From NCBI GenBank assembly GCA_022566715.1, contig JADFIH010000008.1, positions 1-45,935 of the forward strand: a stretch of 45,935 nt of DNA, given 5' to 3'. This document shows positions 1-9,489 of the stretch, in pieces. Every line of letters begins with the position of its first letter. Within the stretch, counting starts at the first letter, position 1. The notes under the pieces are model-generated. The model was not told the DNA's origin. It was given only the letters and a program-made list of their open reading frames with translations, and did no database searches. A program made the translations under genes and the position numbers. Source of the DNA: Pseudomonadota bacterium. GTDB lineage: Bacteria > Pseudomonadota > Alphaproteobacteria > SHVP01.

Positions 1-170
1 TGACGCGCCGGCGGCATCGGCACCGGACTCAAGATGCTCTTCGCCTGTCCTCGCACCTTCGCATGCGCCGAACCGATTCCGGCTACGTGCGGCGTTCCTT
101 GGGCGAACGTCACGGGAGTCGGGACACCGAATTCGCGGGGCCGTGGGAGTACCGCGCAAGACCGGACCAC

Positions 171-204
171 GTTGGTTTCCGGCCAGGCCGGAAACACTCT
201 AGTG
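171..204 (+). repeat. Terminal-hairpin fragment of the dispersed repeat (copy E)
   Basis: GTTTCCGGCC-a-GGCCGGAAAC followed by ACTCTAG, matching the right end of copies A-D. Confidence 0.6.
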
Positions 205-270
205 TTTTGCTCGAGTTGATCCGCGCCCGCGACACCGGAACCGAGAGCGGCGGTAAGATCTGAAGTCAAC

Positions 271-1335
271 ATGCTCGCTTCGCATCGCACCTGGACGGAG
301 TTCCTTCGCCAACCCGCCGATCCCTTTTGGTGGGCCAAGAAGGCGATCGATTATCAACGCAAGACCGAGGCCGCGTCCGGCCCCAATGTCGAGCGGGCGC
401 AACAGTTAGCGGAAAGCGTCTGGCTGATTTCGACGCGAAAACTTTCGAATCGCGAGGCCATCAAACTGCTCGTCGCCCGGCGATTTCTAGGGCGCGAGCC
501 CTCGCGCGCCCTGGCCCTATTCACCGCGCGGGAGTACCAGGAGTACCTGAGGCCGGCCGACGCGAATTTCGACCAACCGAGAACGCGCGCCGAGCTCGTG
601 CGTTTTCTGCTTCGGCGCCGTTTCACCTACTACCCGGATTGGATGCGCGAAAGGGCGTCGCGCAAACGCGAGGTCGATATGGACTCCCTGCCCGAGTCGC
701 AGATCGTGCGGATCGTGCAGCAGTTCTTGCACGGCGGTCCGGAGGAAGACGCCCCGCGGAGCATCGAGGACCGTCATTCCTTCCGCGGGGCCATCCCCGA
801 AGCTTTCCCAAAGTCTTCGCCCGGCGCCTTGTCCGTGACCGCCCCTCTTCCCGAGCCACTAACCGCCGTCACGTACGTCAGACACCGTCTCGATCGAACT
901 CGCCGCGTGCCCTTGCCCGACGAATTCGTCGAGTGGGCCGTTGAGCAGACGGTCGCCTTCTTCGAAGCCCACTCGTCACCGCGGCCGGCCAGGGGCGGCG
1001 CGCCACGGCAAACGCAGATGGCAATACAAGACGCCCGGATCGAACGGCTCCGGGCACGCGCCGAACGGCGGAATCCGGAAGCGCAGTACCGCTTGGCCAA
1101 AGCCTTTCTGTGCGGAGAGGGCGTGCGGCAAGATCTGCGGCGCGGTCTATTCTGGATCGCGTTGGCGCGGCGGAGCGGTCACGCCGGAGCGGAACTCCTG
1201 TTTGCAAAATTTCGTAAAACCATAACCGGGACGGCCTTGGAACGATTGCTGGCCGACGCGGAAGCAGCCGCGGATCAATACGAGACCTTCTCCGACGTGA
1301 AGATTCCGCGGGGCGGCGCTCTTATCGTGGATTAA
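271..1335 (+). CDS. Hypothetical protein with C-terminal Sel1-like repeats
   Basis: 354-aa ORF; C-terminal 'NPEAQYRLAKAFLCGEGVRQDLRRGLFWIALARRSGHAGAELL' resembles Sel1/TPR-like repeats. Confidence 0.7.
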   Translation: MLASHRTWTEFLRQPADPFWWAKKAIDYQRKTEAASGPNVERAQQLAESVWLISTRKLSNREAIKLLVARRFLGREPSRALALFTAREYQEYLRPADANFDQPRTRAELVRFLLRRRFTYYPDWMRERASRKREVDMDSLPESQIVRIVQQFLHGGPEEDAPRSIEDRHSFRGAIPEAFPKSSPGALSVTAPLPEPLTAVTYVRHRLDRTRRVPLPDEFVEWAVEQTVAFFEAHSSPRPARGGAPRQTQMAIQDARIERLRARAERRNPEAQYRLAKAFLCGEGVRQDLRRGLFWIALARRSGHAGAELLFAKFRKTITGTALERLLADAEAAADQYETFSDVKIPRGGALIVD

Positions 1336-2146
1336 AGGATTCACCGAAGTTCCGCAGGCGAAGTTTCTGCAGAAGCAGATAGTAGATGAACAAGGTGTTG
1401 TTCCGGGCATAGCGCTTCCACAGCCGCCGTGGCTCCTGGATGGTCCGGTAGAGCCATTCGAGCCCCGATGTCTGCATCCAACGCGGGGCCCTCTTGACCC
1501 GGCCCGTGTTGTAGTCGAACGCCGCACCGACGCCGATCAACGCGGGCGCATACAAGAACGGCCGCATTTGCGCCATCCATTTTTCCTGCTTCGGCGTGCT
1601 CAGGCCCACCCAGACCACGTCCGGGCGGGCGGCATTGATGAGCCGGACGACCTCGTCGCGCTCCGCGCCGGTGAGTTCCCGGTAAGGCGGGGTGCAGGTT
1701 CCGGCGTCGACGATGCCCGGGAATTTCGACCGCATGGTCGACGCCAACTCGTCCGCGATGCCGGAGGCCCCGCCATAGTAAAAAACGCGCCGTCTTTTTT
1801 TCGCCAGGCCGCGGGTCAGCGCCAACATGAAATCCGGGCCAAAGACCCGCGAGACCTGAGCGTACCCGGCCAGCCTGGAAAGCCAGACCATGGGCATCCC
1901 GTCGGGAACGGCTAACCCGGCGCCGTTCAGAATCCGCTTGAAGGTGGCGTCCCCCTGGGCCTCGACCACGCCGTGCACGCCGGTCACGGTCACGTAGTGC
2001 CGGTCGCCGCGCTCGACCCAGCCCAGCACCCGGTCCACCGCCGCCGCCATGTCGACGGCGCTGATCGTGACGCCGAGAATTTGGGGATTTGCCGGCTCGG
2101 TGGTGTCCGGCGAATGTAAGGCGCTGGGAGCGCTGGACAGCGTCAC
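1322..2146 (-). CDS. WecG/TagA/CpsF-family glycosyltransferase
   Basis: Motifs 'TVTGVHGVVEAQ', 'VPDGMPMVWLSRLAG', 'RPDVVWVGLSTPKQEKWM', 'GVGAAFDYNTGRVKRAPRWMQTSGLEWLYRTIQEPRRLWKRY' typical of the family. Confidence 0.93.
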   Translation of the reverse strand: MTLSSAPSALHSPDTTEPANPQILGVTISAVDMAAAVDRVLGWVERGDRHYVTVTGVHGVVEAQGDATFKRILNGAGLAVPDGMPMVWLSRLAGYAQVSRVFGPDFMLALTRGLAKKRRRVFYYGGASGIADELASTMRSKFPGIVDAGTCTPPYRELTGAERDEVVRLINAARPDVVWVGLSTPKQEKWMAQMRPFLYAPALIGVGAAFDYNTGRVKRAPRWMQTSGLEWLYRTIQEPRRLWKRYARNNTLFIYYLLLQKLRLRNFGESFNPR

Positions 2147-2169
2147 GGGCGATAGAGCCTAGAACGGCG

Positions 2170-3165
2170 TCAGGCGGCGCGCTTGGACGCCATCTGGTCG
2201 AAAATCCACCGGTAGGTTATCTCCATCCCCGCTTCGAGGGTGATGCCCGGCGCCCAGCCGAGGTCTTCCGCGATCCGGGTGTTGTCGCTGTTACGCCCCC
2301 GAACCCCCTGCGGTGCGTCCAGCTTATACCGGCGTTTCAGCTTCGTGCCCGCGATATCTTCCACGATGTCGACCAAGCCGTTGATCGTCACCAGGTGGTC
2401 GCTCCCCAGGTTCAGAGGCTCGGTCACGCCGCTCTCCATGATCAGGAACGTGCCTTTCACGCAGTCGTCGATGTACATGAAGCTTCGCGTTTGCTCGCCA
2501 TCGCCCCAGATTTCGATCTCGTTGGTCCCGCTTCGTTTGGCCTCGATCACCTTGCGGCAGATCGCCGCCGGCGCCTTCTCCCGCCCGCGGTCGAAGGTCC
2601 CATGCGGACCGTAGACATTGTGGTAGCGCGCGACTCGCGTGACCAGGCCGTAGTCATCCCGGAAGTGACGGCACATCCGCTCGCTGAACAGTTTCTCCCA
2701 CCCGTATCCGTCCTCGGGCATCGCCGGGTAGGCGTCGCTCTCCTTGAGCGGCGTCACGTCGGTTTCGGTCTGCTTTTCGCCCGCGTACACGCAAGCCGAG
2801 GAGGAATAGAAAAAGCGGTCGACGCCCTGCTCCTTGGCCGCCATGAGCATGTGCGTATTGATCAGCACCGACAACATGCAGTCGGCCTTGTTGTTCTCTA
2901 TAAAGCCCATTCCGCCCATGTCGGCGGCAAGGTTGAAAACCGCCCCGACGCCGTCGCAGGCCGTTTGGCAAGCGCCCCATTCGGCCAGGTCGAGCCGCAG
3001 GGACTCGGCCTCGGGGTGGACCTGGAACCACTCCGGAACCGGCTTGATGTCGACGCCGCGGATTCGTCCGAAGCCACGTTGAACGAGCTCGGCGACGATG
3101 TGCCCGCCGATAAATCCACCTGCACCCGTAACCAGAACGACCGAGTCTTTATTCACGGCAACCAC
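2170..3165 (-). CDS. Extended SDR NAD-dependent epimerase, GDP-mannose 3,5-epimerase-like
   Basis: GxxGxxG 'VTGAGGFIGGHIV'; 'RVARYHNVYGPHGTFDRGREKAPAAICRKV' and 'APQGVRGRNSDNTRI' resemble GME. Confidence 0.88.
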   Translation of the reverse strand: MVAVNKDSVVLVTGAGGFIGGHIVAELVQRGFGRIRGVDIKPVPEWFQVHPEAESLRLDLAEWGACQTACDGVGAVFNLAADMGGMGFIENNKADCMLSVLINTHMLMAAKEQGVDRFFYSSSACVYAGEKQTETDVTPLKESDAYPAMPEDGYGWEKLFSERMCRHFRDDYGLVTRVARYHNVYGPHGTFDRGREKAPAAICRKVIEAKRSGTNEIEIWGDGEQTRSFMYIDDCVKGTFLIMESGVTEPLNLGSDHLVTINGLVDIVEDIAGTKLKRRYKLDAPQGVRGRNSDNTRIAEDLGWAPGITLEAGMEITYRWIFDQMASKRAA

Positions 3166-3213
3166 CTCTCAAAAGAAACCGACACACATGGACAAAGCGG
3201 CGTTCGGCCGGCG

Positions 3214-4218
3214 CTATTCGCCGACCACCGCGAGGGTCTTCCCGCCGACCCTCGGCCTGTCCCGGAACTCGAAATACTCGATCGTGCGCCGAAGCCCCTC
3301 GGCAAGTTCGGTCTGCGGCTTCCACTGGAGGTGCCGCCAAGCCCGCGTTACGTCGGGGCAGCGCCGCCGCGGATCGTCCACGGGGAGCGGCCGGAACACG
3401 AGCTTGGAGCGGGACCGCGCCAGCGCCTTCACGCGCTCGGCGAACTCGAGAACCGTGACCTCCGTCGGATTCCCGAGGTTGAAGGGCTCCACCGTTCCCT
3501 TCGGCGCGTTCATGAGCGCCAACAGGCCCTCGATCAGATCGTCCACATAACAAAACGAGCGGGATTGCTGGCCATCGCCGTAGATCGTCAGCGGTTCGCC
3601 CGAGAGCGCCTGGACGATGAAATTCGAGACGACGCGGCCATCGTTCGGATGCATCCGGGGGCCATAGGTGTTGAAAATCCGCGCGACACGAATTTCGAGC
3701 CCGTGCTGACGCCTGTAGTCGTAGAAAAGCGTTTCGGCGCAACGCTTCCCTTCGTCGTAGCAGGCCCGGGGACCGATCGGACTGACCCGTCCCACGTAGT
3801 CTTCGTTCTGCGGATGTTCGTCGGGGTCGCCGTAGACTTCGCTCGTCGAGGCTTGCAGTATCTTGGCCTTCGTGCGCTTTGCGAGCCCGAGCATGTTGAT
3901 GGACCCGGCGATACAGGTTTTCGTGGTCTGTATGGGATCAAATTGGTAATGGACGGGCGAGGCCGGACAGGCCAAATTATAAATTTCGTCAACTTCAACG
4001 TACAGTGGAAAGGTGACGTCGTGACGCATCACCTCGAAATAGGGGTTGGCCAACAGGTGGGAAAGGTTCTCCCTCGATCCGGTGTAGAAGTTGTCCACGC
4101 AGAGAACTTCATCGCCGTCTTCAAGCAACCTCTCGCACAGATGCGAACCTAAAAACCCGGCGCCACCCGTCACCAAGACTCGTTTACGATCACCTTTCAT
4201 CGCTGATACCAACTCCAC
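3214..4218 (-). CDS. UDP-glucuronate decarboxylase (UDP-xylose synthase)-like SDR
   Basis: '[40 protein letters not shown]', '[22 protein letters not shown]', '[27 protein letters not shown]' are UXS hallmarks. Confidence 0.93.
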   Translation of the reverse strand: MELVSAMKGDRKRVLVTGGAGFLGSHLCERLLEDGDEVLCVDNFYTGSRENLSHLLANPYFEVMRHDVTFPLYVEVDEIYNLACPASPVHYQFDPIQTTKTCIAGSINMLGLAKRTKAKILQASTSEVYGDPDEHPQNEDYVGRVSPIGPRACYDEGKRCAETLFYDYRRQHGLEIRVARIFNTYGPRMHPNDGRVVSNFIVQALSGEPLTIYGDGQQSRSFCYVDDLIEGLLALMNAPKGTVEPFNLGNPTEVTVLEFAERVKALARSRSKLVFRPLPVDDPRRRCPDVTRAWRHLQWKPQTELAEGLRRTIEYFEFRDRPRVGGKTLAVVGE

Positions 4219-4221
4219 AAA

Positions 4222-5673
4222 TTAGGCATAACGCCGCGTCTCCGTTTCCCGCCCGTAGTCGTCGCTAAATCGAATAATGTCGTCCTCGCCGAGGTAACCG
4301 CCGTGCTGGACTTCGATCACCGTCAAGGGATCGGCCGTAGGATTCATGAGGCGATGAAGCGTCCCTTTCGGCACGAAGGCCGATTCGTTCTCTTCGAGAT
4401 CGAACGTCCTGTCGCCGATCGTCACGCGCGCGCGGCCCGCGACGACCACCCAATGCTCGCTCCGTTTTTCATGTAATTGGGCAGACAATTGGTGGCCCGG
4501 CGACACCTTGAGCCATTTGACTTGAAAGCGGTCACCGGACTCGATGGATTTGTAGGAGCCCCAGGGACGGCTCACCTCGGCGCGCGTCCGCACCTCGCGG
4601 CGCGGCCTCGATTCGAGCTGGGCGACGATTGCCCTCACGTCTTGAGACCGCCCCTTGGGCGTGACGAGGACGGCGTCCTCCGTCTCGACGATGATCATAT
4701 CGTCGACCCCCATGGCGGCGACGGTCCGGCCAGTGCTGTGAACATAGGAATTTCTGCAATCTTCGAGGATCACGTCGCCTCGCGTCGCGTTGCCGGCCTC
4801 GTCCTTGCCGCTGACCTCCCAGAGGGCGGCCCATGACCCGACGTCGCTCCAACCGAAATCCGCCGGCACGACGGCGGCGGACTCGGTCCGCTCCATGACG
4901 GCCTTATCGACAGGCTTGCCGCGGATCGACCGGAAGGGGTCCGCCGCGAGCCGCAGGAAATGCAGATCACTTTGGGACCCGGCGACGGCCGCCCGGCAGG
5001 CCGCCAGCATCGCGGGTTCCCAGCGTTCGAGTTCCTCCAGGAAACGGCCGGCCCGGAACAGGAACATTCCGCTGTTCCAGAGATACTCGCCGGTCGCCAA
5101 AAACTCCCGCGCTTCGTGGAGCGCGGGCTTCTCGGCGAAATGAGTGACCCGATGGACCCCGGCGGCGCCACTCAACGCGGGACCCCGCCTGATGTACCCG
5201 AACCCCGTGTCCGGGCCGCGCGGCGCGATTCCAAAGACGACGAGATGCCCCTGCCGGGCCGCCGGCAGGCCTGTTCTCACCGCGCCATGGAACGCCTCGG
5301 CGTCATCGATCAAATGATCCGACGGGACCACCATTGCGACCGCATCGGGGTCCTCCGCCGCCAGCAGGAGACACGACACCGCCACCGCCGGCGCCGTGTT
5401 ACGGCCCACCGGTTCGAGCACGATCGAGTGCCAGGGAAGGCCCGTCTCGCGCACCTGCTCCGCGACGAGGAAGCGGTGATCGTCGTTGCAGATGATCGTG
5501 GGCGGCGCGAACAGCGCGGTTCCTCCCATCCGCCGCATGGTTTGCTGGAACAAACTTTCATCCGGGCCGAGTTGAATCAACTGCTTGGGCCGGAGCGCGT
5601 TCGACAGGGGCCAGAGACGGGTTCCGCTGCCCCCCGACAAGACGACCGGATTGATCGGCGCGCGGTCCGTCAT
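4222..5673 (-). CDS. manC: Mannose-1-phosphate guanylyltransferase / mannose-6-phosphate isomerase
   Basis: 'NPVVLSGGSGTRLWPLSNALRPKQ' nucleotidyltransferase signature plus C-terminal PMI-II cupin 'SRPWGSYKSIESGDRFQVKWLKVSPGHQLSAQLHEKRSEHWVVVAGRARV'. Confidence 0.95.
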   Translation of the reverse strand: MTDRAPINPVVLSGGSGTRLWPLSNALRPKQLIQLGPDESLFQQTMRRMGGTALFAPPTIICNDDHRFLVAEQVRETGLPWHSIVLEPVGRNTAPAVAVSCLLLAAEDPDAVAMVVPSDHLIDDAEAFHGAVRTGLPAARQGHLVVFGIAPRGPDTGFGYIRRGPALSGAAGVHRVTHFAEKPALHEAREFLATGEYLWNSGMFLFRAGRFLEELERWEPAMLAACRAAVAGSQSDLHFLRLAADPFRSIRGKPVDKAVMERTESAAVVPADFGWSDVGSWAALWEVSGKDEAGNATRGDVILEDCRNSYVHSTGRTVAAMGVDDMIIVETEDAVLVTPKGRSQDVRAIVAQLESRPRREVRTRAEVSRPWGSYKSIESGDRFQVKWLKVSPGHQLSAQLHEKRSEHWVVVAGRARVTIGDRTFDLEENESAFVPKGTLHRLMNPTADPLTVIEVQHGGYLGEDDIIRFSDDYGRETETRRYA

Positions 5674-5924
5674 TTACGGCTCAAACCGGCCCGCATCAGG
5701 CCCCGGCTTTCGTGCGAATATTTTTTGATTTCACCGTAAAAAGCGCCAGGTTGCGGAAGAAACAGACTCTCGCCCGATGTGGGAAGCCCACCCATCTAAC
5801 ACCATTTGAGCGGCCTTCGCCCGTGTCGAGAGGTACCCCGACCGGATGATTGTGGCGACGTTCTAAGGGATTCAGGGCAGCGCATTAGGGGGTAGGAAAT
5901 GCGGCGCGGCCCAATATCTTTGGC

Positions 5925-6106
5925 CTAGCGTTTCCGGTTTATCTGGAATCGCCCATGGCTGCTGGAATCGCCCAGGGCCGCGAGGCGGCCCTCCGGTTAT
6001 CCGGCGCGCCCGCGTAGGCGCGGACCGTGGGCCCGCTGCCGTGAGCGACAAAAACTAGAGTGCTTCCGACCCCAAGTCTTCCGGCCAAGCCGGAACCACT
6101 TTAGCG
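5925..6106 (+). repeat. Dispersed structured repeat, copy A (long form)
   Basis: Shares 'ggccgcgaggcggccc..ccggttatccggcgcgcccgcg...ccgtgagcga..aaaactagagt' and a terminal palindrome with copies at 27719, 29163 and 43113. Confidence 0.85.
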
Positions 6107-6182
6107 GCCGGCGGACGGCAAACATGGAGTCGGCAAACTGAATTGATGATGTGCCCGCGCGTCTTGCAGGGCCGCGCGCGTT

Positions 6183-8519
6183 TCAGGTGCGCCGCAGAAA
6201 TCTGCCCAGGCCATTTTCGTGGCCGCCCGCGGGCTGCGGGGGCGCGTAAAGACCATAGTACGATCCGTGTCCGACCTGACCGAAGGCCTTCAGCTTGCGC
6301 ATGTTGGCCCGCGTCAGCATCACGCCCGCGATGTTGCGGGCCGACGCATGCAGCTCCTTGAGTCCCCCGAACGCGGCGTCGGCCGAGGTATGGCCCCACC
6401 TCACGAGATAGACCGTAACGTCGGCCAGCCTGGAAAGCACAAGAGCATCCGATACCGGTAGTACGGGCGGCGAGTCGAGAACGATCAGTTCGTATTCGAG
6501 AGACAACCTGACGATGAGCGCCCGCATGGCGCCGGAGCGCAATAGGTCCAACGGCGACCCCACGTCAACCAAACCCGGACCAAGAAAGTGACAGCCCGTA
6601 TCGGGGTCGGTGACGATCGCCGAGTCGGGGATGAATTCACCCTTCAGAATGTCGGCCAGACCGGAGGGCGCGTGGCCGGCGAACCGGGATGCGGGCGTGG
6701 GATCAGGCCGTCTCAGGTCGCAATTAATATGTATGGTCTTCTGGCCGGACCTTGCGGCCACTTCGGCGAATGCCCGTGACACGGTCGACTTCCCTTCGCC
6801 GCCCAGGGCCGAGGCAAACAGTATGATTCGCGGCCGCTTATTCGGATCGCCCAGGTGCATGACGGTGCGAAGGCGCTGCATGGCCTCCGCAAAGGTAGAA
6901 TAGGGATCGCTAAGGGCACGCTTAGGTGAACCCGACCGGCGCGGCCCGCGCCGAATCCACCCGCGCCAACCTTCGTTCAAGTTGGGAACAATGCCGATCA
7001 CTTGCGTCCCCCAGCGCTCCACTTCCTCCGGGGTGTGAATGCCCCGCTTCAGCTTTTCCGCGATGAGAACGACCAAAAAGCCAAAAAGGGTGGACGCCAC
7101 GAGCGCGAGCGCGAGTGTCCTTCCCTTCTTCGGCGCGCTCGGAAACAGGGGCACGGCGGCCGCCGAGATAATCCGGGCGTCGGCCTGTTGGAAGTCGATC
7201 TGTTCGGTCGTCTCCTTGAAGCGGGTGAGAAACGCCAGGTAAATGTCGCGGTCGGCCTGGGCTTCCCGCTCCAGCTCCCCTAGGCGGATCTGCGTTATGT
7301 TCTCGTTCGCCACACGTCCGGTCAAATCGTGCAGGCTCGACTCGAGGGAGGCCACCCTGACCCTTGCGATCCGCACCTCGTTACGAACGCCTTCGACGAT
7401 TCTTGCGGTCTCAATCTCTATTCTCATCTGCAGGTCACGCACCTGCGCCCGCACTTCGATCATCCTGGGATGACGATCCCCAAAGGTCGTCGAAAGATCG
7501 GCTTCGGTCCGCAGAAGCAGGGCCTCTTGACCCCGTAAGGTCTGTATCAGTGGCGATTGGAGAACTTCGACGGCGCTCGACGCGCCGAGGCGATTTGCGA
7601 GGCGCTCCTCGATCGTCTGCAACCGGGCGGCGACACTGTCGCGTTCGAGCCGCGCGTCGACAAGCTGTCCATTGATCTGCGCGACTTGCTGCGTGGTGAG
7701 CGTACTCGGGTTTCCCGCCAAATTGGCGGTGCGCACGACCCCGGACCGCACGCGGTACTCTTCGACGGCGGCTTGCCCAACCAGCATCCGCTCCCGCAAC
7801 GTATCGAGCCGCTTCTTGAGAAAATCGTTGGCGGCACGGGCGGCGGCCAGTTTTGTGTCGAGCTGACGCTGGATGTAGGTCTCGGCAAACGTGTTGGCCA
7901 CAAGGGCGGCTTTGCGGGGGCTCTTCGAGTCGAACTTCAAAGAGATCATGTAGGACTGGAGTCCGGGTTTGATGGTGGTCCGGGCGCGAACCGCCTTTAC
8001 GGCCCTATTATCCACGAGGGCCCCCGCCTCAACCGGCGCCGCGGCCGAAGGATTGGACCCCAAGCCCGGAAGGTATCCCGCCACCCGGTCCAACGCGCGC
8101 TCGAAAAAACCAGGCGCAATAAACTCCGGATCACGGAACAGAGCGAGCTTTTGAGCCACATCGGCCGCCAAGGACTCCGCCTTGAGCGTCGCCACCTCGG
8201 TTTGGACTTGCAGCAGATCCAACCGCGCGTCGGGAAGCAGTCTTTCGATGTTGATCAAGTTCGTCTTCTGTTGCCCGACCACGATCAATGTTTCGGCCGT
8301 ATAGGTGGGCGTCACCTTGAAGACCAGAACTCCGGTCGAACCCGTTATCAGGAAGATAGTCCCCAACAGCAAAAACTTGCGGCGCCACAACGTCCGTAGC
8401 GCCCGGCGGATATCGATTTCGTCCTCGGGCGGCGCGCCCCGCATCTGGGGCCGCGGGATGAGGTCCGCCGGCGCCGGCAACTCGGGCGCAACGGGAACGA
8501 GGCTCCTTGAGCGATCCAT
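6183..8519 (-). CDS. wzc: Polysaccharide co-polymerase / tyrosine autokinase (Wzc-like)
   Basis: Two TM segments with a long coiled-coil periplasmic region; Walker A 'SALGGEGKSTVSRAFAEVAA', Walker A' 'INCDLRRPD', Walker B 'ELIVLDSPPVLPVSDALVLSRLAD'. Confidence 0.93.
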   Translation of the reverse strand: MDRSRSLVPVAPELPAPADLIPRPQMRGAPPEDEIDIRRALRTLWRRKFLLLGTIFLITGSTGVLVFKVTPTYTAETLIVVGQQKTNLINIERLLPDARLDLLQVQTEVATLKAESLAADVAQKLALFRDPEFIAPGFFERALDRVAGYLPGLGSNPSAAAPVEAGALVDNRAVKAVRARTTIKPGLQSYMISLKFDSKSPRKAALVANTFAETYIQRQLDTKLAAARAANDFLKKRLDTLRERMLVGQAAVEEYRVRSGVVRTANLAGNPSTLTTQQVAQINGQLVDARLERDSVAARLQTIEERLANRLGASSAVEVLQSPLIQTLRGQEALLLRTEADLSTTFGDRHPRMIEVRAQVRDLQMRIEIETARIVEGVRNEVRIARVRVASLESSLHDLTGRVANENITQIRLGELEREAQADRDIYLAFLTRFKETTEQIDFQQADARIISAAAVPLFPSAPKKGRTLALALVASTLFGFLVVLIAEKLKRGIHTPEEVERWGTQVIGIVPNLNEGWRGWIRRGPRRSGSPKRALSDPYSTFAEAMQRLRTVMHLGDPNKRPRIILFASALGGEGKSTVSRAFAEVAARSGQKTIHINCDLRRPDPTPASRFAGHAPSGLADILKGEFIPDSAIVTDPDTGCHFLGPGLVDVGSPLDLLRSGAMRALIVRLSLEYELIVLDSPPVLPVSDALVLSRLADVTVYLVRWGHTSADAAFGGLKELHASARNIAGVMLTRANMRKLKAFGQVGHGSYYGLYAPPQPAGGHENGLGRFLRRT

Positions 8520-8533
8520 CCGTTAACGTCGTC

Positions 8534-9226
8534 TTAGAAGAAACGCTCTGGCACGACGACGATATCCCCCGGAGAGATCACCGCGCTGCCGGCAATTCGC
8601 TGCTCCCCTTTTTCCGGTTCGGACGCCCTCGTAACGCGCATCCCGTTCTTCTTCGCCCGGTAGGAGAATCCTCCGGCCAGGGCGACCGCCTTGAGGGCCG
8701 TGAGGCCAACCGTATACGGGTAGCTGCCCGGAACACCGACCTCGCCCAGCACATAAATCGCTCGAAGACTCAGCACTTCGACACTGATCCGGGGATTTTT
8801 CAGGTAACCATCCAGAAGTTTCTCTTCGATCGCGGCCTCGAGGCGCTCCGCCCCGCCATTCGCCGCCGCGACCTTGCCGATCAGTGGCATGGAAATGAAC
8901 CCGGCGGCGTCAACCTCGAATTCCCCGGAAAGATCGGGGTGACTGAATACCGTGACCCTCACCCGGTCGCTGGACGCCAGAATGGCGTCGCCCTGCGCAA
9001 AAGCATCCGGCGCCCCTTGCGCGAGGAGCGCGACCAGCACGAGGATACAGAATCCTAAGACGGTCTTGGGAAACCGGGTCTTGGGAAACCGGGTCTTGGG
9101 AAACCGGGTCTTGGAAATCCAGGTCATGGAAAACCAGGTCTTGGACAACCGGGTCTTGGGCAAATGGCAGCCAACACCCGCGCCCGCATGTACCAAACTC
9201 CGCTCGCCCAACACGCCCTCCCGCAT
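8534..9226 (-). CDS. wza: Polysaccharide export outer-membrane protein (Wza-like, Poly_export/SLBB)
   Basis: 'GDAILASSDRVRVTVFSHPDLSGEFEVDAAGFISMPLIGKVAAANGGAERLEAAIEEKLLDGYLKNPRISVEVLSLRAIYVLGEVGVPGSYPY'. The ORF track starts at a GTG (9262); ATG at 9226 has a GGAG 5 nt upstream and is preferred. Confidence 0.9.
   Translation of the reverse strand: MREGVLGERSLVHAGAGVGCHLPKTRLSKTWFSMTWISKTRFPKTRFPKTRFPKTVLGFCILVLVALLAQGAPDAFAQGDAILASSDRVRVTVFSHPDLSGEFEVDAAGFISMPLIGKVAAANGGAERLEAAIEEKLLDGYLKNPRISVEVLSLRAIYVLGEVGVPGSYPYTVGLTALKAVALAGGFSYRAKKNGMRVTRASEPEKGEQRIAGSAVISPGDIVVVPERFF
9061..9165 (-). repeat. 15-bp-period tandem repeat (unit AAACCGGGTCTTGGG on + strand), about 7 degenerating units
   Basis: Three near-identical consecutive units then diverged ones; encodes (KTRFP)n before the signal-peptide core of the Wza-like protein. 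Confidence 0.9.
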
Positions 9227-9228
9227 GG

Positions 9229-9269
9229 AAACTCCGTGCCGCCATCTTATTGATGGAGGCACGGAGTTT
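9229..9269 (-). promoter_or_regulatory. Hairpin covering the probable wza ribosome-binding site
   Basis: Minus-strand RNA AAACUCCGUGCCUCCAUC-AAUAA-GAUGGCGGCACGGAGUUU-CC-AUG: 18-bp stem with one U/C mismatch; the GGAG lies in the 3' arm. Confidence 0.7.
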
Positions 9270-9349
9270 CAGAACAACTGCGGCGAAAGCCGTCCGAAGC
9301 AGGTGAAAATCTTCAGGGCATTTCGATCGGGAAAATCGACTGCGACCCA

Positions 9350-9415
9350 GAGCAATTTCCGAAGCGATTGAACCGGCGCGGTTCAACGTCCCCGGCCCGC
9401 CGGAAAAAATTGCTC
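9350..9415. repeat. 66-bp nested imperfect palindrome between wza and the barrel gene
   Basis: GAGCAATTTCC...GGAAAAAATTGCTC outer arms and ATTGAACC-ggcgc-GGTTCAAC inner arms. Confidence 0.7.
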
Positions 9416-9489
9416 ACCTCTTCAAGAGGCTGGAGCAGCTTTATCCGTTCAGTGACCGCCGAACGCGTTCCACCTGAACGGATGCTGCG

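Noticed and set aside
1-270. Short overlapping ORFs at the left edge
   Set aside because: Small, overlapping, no domain, and they include a repeat fragment.
2089-4152. 687-aa plus-strand ORF
   Set aside because: Antisense to two well-supported epimerase genes; an artefact of GC-rich codon usage.
8548-8563. TGGCACGACGACGATA as sigma54 promoter
   Set aside because: No TTGC at -12 and located at the 3' end of wza on the wrong strand.
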